Origin: Flammula alnicola
Lineage: Eukaryota; Basidiomycota; Agaricomycetes; Agaricales; Strophariaceae
DNA length: 64,000 nt
Assembly: GCA_015499995.1 (NCBI GenBank)
Contig: JADNRV010000006.1
Coordinates: 248,001 to 312,000 of the forward strand
Direction: 5' to 3'
Shown: one piece after another, positions 11,618 to 21,504 of the stretch
Layout of the letters: each line of letters opens with the position of its first letter
Numbering within the stretch: position 1 is the first letter of the stretch
Program-made: the position numbers and the translations under genes
Notes under the pieces: generated by a model
Told to the model about the DNA's origin: nothing
Seen by the model: the letters and a program-made list of their open reading frames with translations, nothing else
The model's database searches: none

Positions 11618-12539
11618 TCAACTCTTCGACAGCCTTTCAAAGAACCCACGCGTCTTCCTCATATCCGGACAAACCGCCAACCTCAGCTTCTCATCCTCCA
11701 GCAGGACCCTCCGGCCATTCTCCCCAGTCCCAGTCTCCAGCCACGCACCGATGCCCAGGCGCACCCCGCTGTCCTTGAACACCTTTGCCAACTTGTCCCG
11801 CTGCAACGACCACTTGAGCTTGCGCACATAGGCAGCAGGGACCGGGCGATGTTTGGCGAGGACGACTCCACGTCGGGGTAGACATGGCACGAGTACAGCG
11901 TCTGCAGCGAGCTCCCAGGCGGGTCGGCTGTTGTCCTTCTGCGGAGCTGCACGGAAAGCACGTTCGACGCGAGCCGGCGCGACAGAGAGCGGCCGTTCTC
12001 GTACTGGATTATCGACTACGGATCGAAAGCATTAGTGCCAGCGCCTCCCAATCCAATAACTTCAGTGAATGTGAGACTTACATTGAGTGAATAGAAATAA
12101 GCGCCCATCCTCCACCGCCTCTCAATGCCCAAGCCCCTAAGCACGCCGCGATGCACGAGGTCCGGCACGTCGGCCTCAACGCATGCCCCTGCGGGCTCTT
12201 TCCAAACAGATTATGGTTCACGCGCGACGGCGACACGATCTTCAGCCGGTATCTATGCAAACCGGGTCGCTGGTGAGCGGTATGAGCGAGGGCGCGACCT
12301 GCGCGATGATAGCCAAGTCCGGGAGGTCCAGGTACGAAACTACACCCATACATACAGTACGTTAGTCGTTCGCTTGCGTTTCGATCCAAGAAGAAAGAAA
12401 GAGACGCACGGATATGAAGTAGAATCTCGGGCGGGAAGCTTAGCAACCCAGTCGAACCCGAACCTCCTGGAGTCGAGTGACTGGCCTTCACAGAGTCCTC
12501 GTCGTTGCCTCTAGCAACGGAATTCGTCGAATCCAACAT
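11618..12539 (-). pseudogene. F-box protein with several apparent frameshifts
   Basis: The start at 12539 gives MLDSTNSVAR, then a clear F-box spanning an intron: LLSFPPEILLHI joined to LSYLDLPDLAIIAQVAPS. Later blocks match a conserved basidiomycete F-box family that I recognise but cannot name: RLKIVSPSRVNHNLFGKSPQG, DLVHRGVLRGLGIERRWRMG, a TTADPPGSSLQTLYSCHV block and KLKWSLQRDKLAKVFKDSG. These lie in three different frames; single-base changes near 12245-12250, 12164-12172 and 11824-11832 would join them. The protein would be an SCF ubiquitin-ligase substrate adaptor. Decay or consensus error cannot be separated from the sequence alone. Three lesions in under 1 kb of otherwise conserved protein is striking. 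Confidence 0.7.
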
Positions 12540-13622
12540 GATATGCAGGACGAAGAGAGTATACGTTGTGAAGTGATGAAGCGGCACTAAATCCGCATCC
12601 GCAGAGTGTGGGTTTGTGCAGTGGTCAAGAGCCGCTGCAGCGTGGTCCCGTCGCGACTCAACCTCAGGGGTGCACCATCCCATTTTTGGGAGCAATCCCG
12701 TGACTGATCGAGGACCGTCTTCCACGATCGCCGCCACACAAAACCGGACAGTGTGTGCAAAAAATGCTTATATTTATGGATGTGATAGCTAATAGTGGAC
12801 AAAGTGATTATGTATGTGCTTTAACAAAAAGGAAGGATGAAACGCTGTCGGAAAGAAAGTGGGATGGAGACCCACTCATGCGAGGGAACGAAGGTAGTTG
12901 GAATAGAAATAACCTTTGCGCAGATAAAATCAACCTGACACGAAAGTATGAAGAAGTAGTCGAACAAGAAGCCATGGCGACGGACGAAAGAACAAAAACC
13001 TGAATAGTCAAACCAAAAAACGTGGTATAAAACAGGAAAATAAAAGCGGAATACTAATGCTGGTAATACAACGGCGAAGGAAGAAAAAACTGGATATATG
13101 CTTACAACGGTGAAGTTCAAGTAGGAATCTAAAGTACGAAAACAAAGTTGCTAAAGTAACAAGACTAGAAGGATAGTAATGGATTGAAGGATAACAAACC
13201 CTCGTGCGAAGCGGGCTGAAATCCCGTAGGTCTGAAGGTTGACCAATGCGTGACCAAAAAATATGCGTCGAATCCAGTATAACATATAAAAGGGAATGGA
13301 GCGGAGTCGTCCTCATATCACAATTATCACAATTCCAGAGGCTGGTGCAAGCGTTCGACACTATTCCATGAAGAATGCAAGTCCTGCCGGTTGGAGGCCT
13401 CACATGGTAGACGTCGCCTGCTCCACCTCGACTCTAATACCTCTCACAATTGAATGAGAAGCCGACTGCTCGTCTATGCTGGGCGTGGGTGATCTTCGTC
13501 CTCCTGCACGGAATCCCATCTCCAAAGAATTATACGCCGGAGCAGGACTCCACGATGACGGCCTCCACGACGGCCTTCTCCCTCTGGCAGAGGCTCACCA
13601 TCATCGCCTCCGATAGCCGTAC
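12540..13622. other. intergenic, no gene seen
   Basis: About 1.1 kb, A-rich in the middle, with short ORFs in all frames and no recognisable domain. It separates the 5' side of the F-box gene from the 3' end of the DUF6533 gene. Confidence 0.5.
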
Positions 13623-15492
13623 TCAAGTTGCCGAGATCCATACCAGTCCGAGGCGAATGTCGTCCATTTCTACATCTCGCTCAAGGTCAATATCCATAGG
13701 GTCTGGATGTATGCTGCCCAGTGTGGTGAGGATGACGTTGGAGCTAATTGTGCTGACCACACCACGGTTCCGATAACGGCTACCATTCTTGCTGCGGTGG
13801 CCTGGAGGGGTATAAGGAGATCCTTGCTGTGTCAACGACTTCGTGGTGAAAGCGGCGATTCCAGTGCCCTCTGAATGAGAGACTGTCTCGGAACCGCGCT
13901 CACGAAGGTCGAGAATCTGTCAAAGGAGTTATAAATTTGACTTGACAATTTGACGTGGATTATATGCGTACCAAACGACAAGCAAGAACAGGCCCGAGCA
14001 TGACACTCAGAGGAATATTGATGGCCGAGATGACCTGACGCGGTCTAAATAATGGAGCCAGTCAGAAGGTCGGAGGCTAAGTTACAGCGATAACGAGACG
14101 TACTGCAGATAGAAGACGCCATTGATCTGCGAATAGACAGGCGTCAGAAAAATGGAACCCCGATTCCTGAAATTTACGCACCAAGTTCGCAATGGAAATC
14201 AAAATGTAGTAAAAGACACCTGACAGATACAGAACAGGATTTTAAGCAGTTGAATGACTGAAGATAAAATGAAACAAACCCTCGCGAAGAAAGGTCTGAA
14301 TCAGGCGGCTATTCGGCCCACCGTTGCGTCTGCGGATGTTGAACGCTTTCCAGACGGTCATGAAAGTTATAACGGTGTCGAAAAGGAGAGGCGCGATCTA
14401 CGTCCATAGAAAAAGATTAACCCACGTCTTCCGTCGAGTCACCAGAACGATAAATGCTTACAAAGAAGCCTATTTTTTAGGAACGGAGTCAGCGTTTGAT
14501 TCATGAATAAAGTCAAAGAGCAAACCAACCGAGTAAATGCGCCGAATGCGGTTTCGACATAGGAAAACAGGGCCTTTATCCTGGAGGAAAAGTGTTAGTG
14601 ATTACCGATAAATTAAGAAGTTTCTGCATACAAACGGAGGTTTGAAGAAGGGCAGCACTAAATGCGCAATTTTAGTGAGAATTATAGGTAAAAGTTCTAA
14701 GATATTAACTTACACAACATCTGGGTTGTGTCGACGTAGAGCTGGTAGGCGACAACTCCGGACAAGGCTGAAACCAAGAAACAGAGGACATATACATTTC
14801 TGCTGAAGAACGCGTATGTACGGATCAAGAGGACAGCTACAAAGATCAGGGTTAGCAAGCTTGATCGTGGCACAAGCCGTGCTGACCTACATTCGGAGCC
14901 AACTTGATTCCACATAGCGAGAGCTACCGGAATCTAAAGAGCGAGACAACCTCAGATATGCGCACGGTCAGACGGGTGGTACGATAACAAACTTTGTATA
15001 TGCGCTCGCATGTCGCCCTTGGGTGGTCAGAGACGAAGCAGTAGAGCAAGTAGGGTACAACAGTGATGACCCAGTAGCTAGAGAGGTTCAAGTTATGTAA
15101 AGGCCAATCAACGTGCCGCATAGACTTACCGGCAGAAGAGATAGGCCATCTTAACAGGAGTCCAGTGGGTCCTCCATACCTGCGAGAAGAGTGAGAAGAG
15201 ATGTATGCGAGAAATAATCAGAGAGCGAGCAGTGGCACGTACAAAGCGGTATTCTCTTGGGAGACTGATGATCCAGTCCCATAGAACTACGGCATCTAAA
15301 AGGTCAAAACGACGTGCGTCAGAAAGCGAGAAAACGGAGAAGGAGAGCTGGGGGCGCATTACACATGGCTATAAAATCCTCGGATGAGTTTGTGAGTTCG
15401 TAGGAAAAGCGAAGTCAAGGATACGTACCACAAAAGTATACTTGAGTGACAAAGATGAAGTGGTCCGCCGTTGTCAGGTCATCGGAGTCCAT
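13623..15492 (-). CDS. DUF6533-domain multi-pass membrane protein
   Basis: Agaricomycete-type seven-helix membrane protein of unknown role. The start MDSDDLTTADHFIF is at 15492. Exons rejoin as CDAVVLWDWIISLPREY, then VWRTHWTPVKMAYLFCR, then YWVITVVPYLLYCF: the DUF6533 signature in which the N-terminal helices carry W-R-T-x-W-T-P-x-K. Further exons give an IPVALAMWNQVG block, VLLIRTYAFFSRNVYVL, LLFDTVITFMTVWKAFNIRRR, FLREGVFYYILI and a last exon ending in a soluble Asp-rich tail (VEMDDIRLGL). About ten exons, some very short, all with usable GT-AG sites and no frameshift noticed. A second family member starts at 63538. The call rests on recognition of the family; function is unknown. Confidence 0.75.
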
Positions 15493-16172
15493 TGTGGCGA
15501 ACGGTGAGGAGAGAAGGATGGAGGGGGAGAGAAAGAGGGGGAAGGTGGGGGTAAGAAAACAAGAGAGACAAAAGGCGGAATGAAAAGGGAGGGCGACGCG
15601 ATCTGGGAGAGACCAGTAACGTCACAACAGACATTCCACAAACTCTGGAAGAAGCAACTCTACATCCTTTTTCGGTCAGAACCCCACCAACGCCGCCGCG
15701 TTCTTCTCTTCCGCGTATTTTTGGGGCACTCAAAACATCCCTCCGCCACACTACATGTTGTCCAATGAATACTGACACTATACAACGTGGGCACAAGAGT
15801 TTATTTCTGATCAATTAGCACCAGCTAAAGCACTGCGGATGAACTATTGTAATCAGCCTCGAGGAAAGCATCGTAAAGATTCTGCTCTCACCAAGATCTA
15901 TGCCGGCTTGCGCTATATCGCTAGTTCAGTACAGATGCAGTGTCGTCCTATGACGGTCTAGTTCTGTTTCCAGCGAGTCATAAACGATCATCAACGAGAT
16001 CAAGAACTTTGAAGAACGCGTCGTGCGCGTACGTGATCACGAACACTCATGCGTCCGTTCCCGCGCAGCACGTGACTCACTGCACCTTATCGTGGGCCGA
16101 GGTTCCGATTCTGAACGTGGACGACATCCTCCGAGTCCGACAAATCTACGTAAGGCTCTCTGCTCTACAAAA
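15493..16172. other. divergent intergenic region
   Basis: Shared 5' region of the DUF6533 gene (minus) and ALG9 (plus). It contains a purine-rich tract at 15510-15600 and no credible coding frame. Confidence 0.55.
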
Positions 16173-18665
16173 ATGTCGTCGCAGGTTCAGAACCTGACCT
16201 TCAGGCGACCAACAAATGATCCTCAAAAGCCAAAAGCTGCACCTGCAGCGCGTCATACCGGTATTCTGCAAGACCAGCTTCGCAGGCAAGTTACTGTTTC
16301 GATTTCCTGTGTTTCTGAGAACTGCAAGCTTATGGACGATCTATAGAGCTCAGCGTCGACCATGGGTCCCGTCATTCTCTCTTGCGGTTCGCATCCTCTT
16401 ACTGGCCCGAGTCTCTGGAGCAATGTACTCTAATATCAGCGACTGCGACGAAGGTCCAAGCTCCTCTGATTCGCTGGCACCGCATGATAACTCATCTACT
16501 CTGAACCTCAGTGTACAATTTCTGGGAACCTCTGCACTTTCTGGAGCAAGGATACGGGTTCCAGACATGGGAGCTATCACCCCAATATGCTCTTAGAAGC
16601 TGGGCCTACATTCTTCTGCATTATATCCCGCCTCACATTGGAAATATTGTGCTCTCTGGTGACAAGGTACGTCAGCGTTCATACAACAAAGTTGTTATCC
16701 TGTTGAGAGTTTGATGCGAGTAGCGTGCAGCCTTCTTCGCCGTCCGTATCTTCCTGGCAACGATCTCAGTTCTCGTCGAAGCAACATTGTTCCGAACCAT
16801 AGTCGAGAGAATCAACGAACGCGTAGGACGTTACTATTTCTTCTTCATGCTCTTCAGCGCGGGGATGTGGAATGCGTCTGTAGGTAAGTATACCTGTTTT
16901 GTTTATAGGAAGTTCAGGAGTCTAATTGCCTACCCGTTCAGCCTTCCTTCCGTCGACATTCGCCATGTATACTTCCGCTCTGGCATTCTCGTATGCGTTT
17001 ACCCCCACCAGCACGAAGAATAGCCGCCGTACGCTTGCTGCCACTCTGCTATTTGCAACTGGCGCTATTGTAGGATGGCCATTCGCTCTGGCCCTCGCGA
17101 TTCCCTTCGTTTTCGAGGAGCTATTTGTCTATGGAGCGGACATTGTCACACCCGAGGATCGCCTCCCCTGGTTTAAGAACCGAGTCACTCGCCTTGTCGG
17201 AGCTGGTCTTGCAGCATCGCTCATCTTCGTGAGTTTTCTCTCCTTTGCCACTTGGCATTCATTCAGCTCTTCCTCCTTCAGATTCCCGTCGTAGGCATCG
17301 ACAGTCTCGCATACGGCAAACTCGAAATCGTCCCATGGAACATAATCCACTACAATATTTTTGGCGGCTCTGAACGTGGCCCAAACCTCTACGGCACGGC
17401 TCCTTGGGACTTTTACATCAACAATCTCATCGTCAACTTCAACTACCTCCCGTTCCTCGCCCTGCTATCTCTTCCTGCTTTGAGTATTTCCTACTTCATC
17501 GATCGTAAACGTCTCGGGTTCACCACTCCTACCGCCAACCAGAGCTCGCCGTTTACCATACTCGCGTTAAGGCTTGCACCACTGTACGTATGGCTTGCGA
17601 TTTTGACACTGCAGCCGCATAAGGAGGAACGTTTCATGTTCCCTGCATACCCATTGCTGTGCTTCAATGCCGCTGTTTGTGTGTACCTCGTCCGAGGTTG
17701 GACGGAGGTTGCATTCGTCAAAGTTACTAAGTCGCCTTACAGAGTGAGTTAAACTCAATACTGTTTGCTGAAGTTTGTTGCTTCGTTGAGCTGACAAAAA
17801 CACACATAGGCCTCGCAGTCTTTGATTTTCAGCAACCTTACGTTGTCTGTGGTCGTTGCGTCTTCCGTCATCTCCCTTTCGCGCATCCTCGCTCTCTTCC
17901 AGTACTATCATGCACCGTTCAGCGCCGCCTTGGCATTCCAAGCCACAGAGGTGCCTCGGCTGCTCAACGTCACTGGTCTGCTCCCAGTATACCCGGAGGG
18001 CACGTCGGAGGAAGATAGACCGCGTATCGACCTCACACCAATCAAGGACTTCGACCTGGCGTTGTGCTTCGGCAAGGAGTGGCATCGGTTCCCTGGGAGC
18101 TACCTCGTTCCGAATGGAATTAGGGTCGAGTTCGTGAAGAGCGAGTTTGATGGGATGTTGCCGAGGCATTTCGAGGAGAAGCTGGTGGGCGCTGCTGTGG
18201 GAGAAGAGGCCGGGATTGTTAAGAGGCTTTCGGATAAACTGTGGATGAAGCCGCAGACGACATACGTGCCGAATGATTTGAATGATTTGAATAAGGAGGA
18301 TATGTCGCATTATGTGTGTTTGCGTTTCTTTGACTATCCTATTTTTATTTATGCTAACTATTCGTTCTTTTTTAACTTTATAGGTTCCTGTTAGTCAGTG
18401 CGACTACCTCATCGACTTGGACTTCCCCCTGCACCCTAGCTCCACGTCCCTGGAACCGCGGTACGCAACGATGACCGACACCTGGGAGAGGGTCTCCTGC
18501 CATCCGTTCCTCGATGCGCGGCACTCTTTCCTCCTCACACGCATGTTCTGGTTGCCCGGAAGTAAATGGAAAAGCCAGAACGAGTTCGGTGATTACTGTT
18601 TGTTGAGGAACAAGGAGCGGGTGGAGATGAAGGAGAAGGAGGTGCGTAGAAGAGCGAGAGACTGA
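16173..18665 (+). CDS. ALG9: ALG9, dolichyl-P-mannose alpha-1,2-mannosyltransferase
   Basis: ER multi-pass glycosyltransferase (GT22) that adds alpha-1,2 mannoses to the lumenal lipid-linked oligosaccharide for N-glycosylation. The start MSSQVQNLTF is at 16173. Exon 1 ends at 16285 and intron 1 (16286-16346) has a GCAAGT donor, a GC-AG intron that restores LRRAQRRPWVPSFSLA. Hallmarks: VYNFWEPLHFL (exon 3, 16512-16666), GMWNASVAFLPSTFAMY across an intron, GWPFALALAIPF, WNIIHYN, and HKEERFMFPAYPL, the lumenal-loop motif of ALG9 rather than of PIG-B. A final intron joins SHYVPVSQCDYLIDLDF. Many hydrophobic helices. No frameshift in about 2.5 kb, in contrast to the genes at 3-12.5 kb. The C-terminus is a charged tail. 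Confidence 0.9.
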
Positions 18666-18968
18666 GAAATGTCGTTGAAGATCGAAGATCGAAGGCTGGT
18701 CGAGCAAAATTGTTTCAATTGTTGTGAAGTACTTACTATAGAAGTATTATAGCTAATAATATAAAACTGCAACCCTAGGTTGCACTAATGACCAAGGACT
18801 GGAGGGCAACATTAGAGAATATTTTGAGAATATTGTAAAGAAAAAGAAAAATATTTGCGAATGCTTGGCATGAGCCTCTGGCTGCGCATAGCGTCCGCCA
18901 CCGAACCAACGACAGGCTAAAAATCTGCGCCGTCTCTACTCTCACTTCAAATTGGCATCGCCATCATA
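18666..18968. other. intergenic
   Basis: Short AT-rich spacer between ALG9 and the 752-aa gene, both on the plus strand. No feature recognised. Confidence 0.5.
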
Positions 18969-21227
18969 ATGGCCGACTTCCCTACAGACGAAGATCCCAA
19001 CGAGCTTATTATCTCTCCATCAGGATCGGCGTTCGACGCCCTGTACACGCTCAACCCACCTTCTCCGATTTTGACGCCCTCTCAGCTAACCTTTACGTGG
19101 TCCTCGGGCGATATACCTGTTCTTCTCTATGACGATGCATATATGGACGCATTTGCAGAATCGTCAGCCTCATATGAGGCAAATGAGCATATTAACCCTG
19201 GGAATGGTGGTAAACGGGATAGTTCTGCGACTTTACGAGGGATTGCAGGTGCCAGTGCTGGTATTGTTAACGTTCGGCTCTCTGCTGTGGGTCCTCCTGC
19301 CACTACTCGTGATCAGCGCCGCGAATCTATCAGGACTTCACCCTCTACTGGCATTTACATTGGCTCTGGACCTGAACTCATCGGTAGCCTCGAAAGCTCG
19401 AATACCGTGAGCTCTGTGGGGACCTTTGGGCCGCGGCGGAAGACTCTTAGAGCCCGCGAAATATCACAGTATTTTGAGGCCCCTGGACCAGTGCTTCTTC
19501 CTGATATACCGTTTCCCAAGGCCGCATCAACAACGCTGCCTGACAAACGATCAAATATCCAAACTAACGATGCTGTTTCTCGAAAAAGGTCGTCTACTCA
19601 GACTCTTTCTGGCGTATTTTCCAATCCTAGTGTCTTGTTAGATGGCAATCGAAGTTCTCGCGTGATAGAGAAGCGCGACTCAGGTCGTCCGAACCAGGTC
19701 GATCCAGAAGAGTGTCGGCAAACGCCCGATTATACAATCGTTGAAGAGGCTTCTGGCTTTCGTGACGATGACGAGACCAACAACTCTTTGACTCCTAAAA
19801 AGGCGGTTTCGAAGACAACTGTTCCCCGAGATCCCCGGTTTCCTCCAGCAATGCATATCACAAGCGCTCACGACAAAGGCTCCAGTCCGCCTCGCCAAGT
19901 CACGCCTACGCGTCGCAGTGTTCTTGGCCGTCATGACATCAATACTCAGAACATCGACACACTCCACCCGTTCCGAGCGAATCATGAGCCACATGGCCAC
20001 AACCATCGCAGTGAAAAGCCACCCAAATCGGAAAACCACCCTGATCAACCGCATTTTAGCCTGCAAGAGGCGGAACACAGTTGGTTAAAGCACATCACAG
20101 TCCAGTTTCTCATCGATCAGGAAGGATTTCGTGCTGCCCAGCCTTCGTTCAGATTTACTGGTATTGTACGCCTCCGCTCTTCACAGCATTCGAAGAGTCC
20201 AGACGCGGTTATGGCACAGTTCAGGCCGGTGCCGAGGCAAGCTTTCCATTTCCACTACGCGCCTTTCGAGACCCCTCCCATCCTAAGGCGCGTCACTGTC
20301 AACGGCGACGAGACGCACGACTATGTTTCCAAGCAGGCGCTTTTGACGCTGAAAACGAACGGTGTGTATGTTTTAAACAGCCATGAAATACTTTCTGGAA
20401 GCCACCACCACGATGCTGAAGCGTTGAAGCTGCATTGGCGGTTCGAGTATGTTGTGGATGATCGACTAATGGACGCCTCTGGAAAAGTCATGGAAGGCGA
20501 GAAAGTCTTGACACCTCTTACGTTTTCTTGTACGCCAGCACTTATGTTATCTTTTCATGGCAAGAAAAACACCATTATGCACATATTCAAGAAAGGGGTG
20601 GCCCCTAAATTGATATCCGAAAAGCTTCAACCTCCCGGATCGCTTAAATCGAGTCCGAATAGGTCTGCGAACGCAGGTACTCTGACCTCCTCACAGACAG
20701 ACGCGCATATATCCCACTTTTTCTTGTCGAAAGCTCAGGCATGGAACTTGCATCGTCGTGGCCAGTCGCATAGCGTTCGGCACGCAGGCATGCCAAAGAC
20801 GTCCTCCATTCATCCGACTCTGCGGCCTGGCACTGTTTCTCATCAAAATCGAGGCGTCGAGGACACCGACCCCCGCGAGCAGGAATCCAGGCCAATGACC
20901 CGACGTCGTCGAAACTCTTCAGCAGCTGGCCACTGCGAGTTTATGCAAGTCGGCCCCCAATTCAGCACCGTGGTGTCGTCCAGTAGACACCGGCGCGAGG
21001 TTTCTGGTGTTGACACTCATGCTTTCGTCTCACCCACCCGTCATATCATTCCACCTGCGCAATTGACTGAATTGCTCGACACTGTTGCGAAAGAGGATTT
21101 GGTGGCGCCCGAGCCTACTTCTGGACCTGCTGTACTTGACCGTAACAGTAGCGGGTTCGTTCCTCTAACGCCTAGACCTCGACATACAACAATTATGAAG
21201 CACCGAGATCCCGCGCGAGCGCAGTGA
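18969..21227 (+). CDS. conserved basidiomycete protein of unknown function (752 aa, intronless)
   Basis: A single uninterrupted frame starting MADFPTDEDPNELIIS. The first 370 residues are low-complexity, rich in Ser, Pro and Arg, with acidic patches and probably disordered. Residues about 375-560 look folded: it begins HFSLQEAEHSWLKHITVQF, continues RPVPRQAFHFHYAPFETPP, HWRFEYVVDDRLMDASG and LTPLTFSCTPALM, and ends IFKKGVAPKLISEKL. I have seen similar blocks in other agaricomycete hypothetical proteins but know no function. The C-terminal 190 residues are again basic and Ser-rich (RRRRNSSAAG). No signal peptide or membrane helix. Being intronless is unusual among its multi-exon neighbours. 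It may be a nuclear or cytoplasmic regulatory protein, but that is only inference from composition. Confidence 0.75.
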   Translation: MADFPTDEDPNELIISPSGSAFDALYTLNPPSPILTPSQLTFTWSSGDIPVLLYDDAYMDAFAESSASYEANEHINPGNGGKRDSSATLRGIAGASAGIVNVRLSAVGPPATTRDQRRESIRTSPSTGIYIGSGPELIGSLESSNTVSSVGTFGPRRKTLRAREISQYFEAPGPVLLPDIPFPKAASTTLPDKRSNIQTNDAVSRKRSSTQTLSGVFSNPSVLLDGNRSSRVIEKRDSGRPNQVDPEECRQTPDYTIVEEASGFRDDDETNNSLTPKKAVSKTTVPRDPRFPPAMHITSAHDKGSSPPRQVTPTRRSVLGRHDINTQNIDTLHPFRANHEPHGHNHRSEKPPKSENHPDQPHFSLQEAEHSWLKHITVQFLIDQEGFRAAQPSFRFTGIVRLRSSQHSKSPDAVMAQFRPVPRQAFHFHYAPFETPPILRRVTVNGDETHDYVSKQALLTLKTNGVYVLNSHEILSGSHHHDAEALKLHWRFEYVVDDRLMDASGKVMEGEKVLTPLTFSCTPALMLSFHGKKNTIMHIFKKGVAPKLISEKLQPPGSLKSSPNRSANAGTLTSSQTDAHISHFFLSKAQAWNLHRRGQSHSVRHAGMPKTSSIHPTLRPGTVSHQNRGVEDTDPREQESRPMTRRRRNSSAAGHCEFMQVGPQFSTVVSSSRHRREVSGVDTHAFVSPTRHIIPPAQLTELLDTVAKEDLVAPEPTSGPAVLDRNSSGFVPLTPRPRHTTIMKHRDPARAQ

Positions 21228-21504
21228 CATCGTTCGATGCGATTATCTGCTGAGAATCTTTATTCGATATATTTCATCTTCGAGCTAAGCAGGACAAGAA
21301 CATACAGAGAATTAAATTATTTTGGAAGTCCAGCTCGGCCAGAAATACAGGTGCACGAATCCAGGTATAGATAGATACAGTACTTGTGATCCATACGTTT
21401 CAGAGGTAAAAGAAAAACGCATATAAATTCATCAAGATTCCACATCATGTACGTGCTACATGGCACAAAGGCCTTACTTTGAGAAGACAACGAGCGGTCT
21501 CCGC

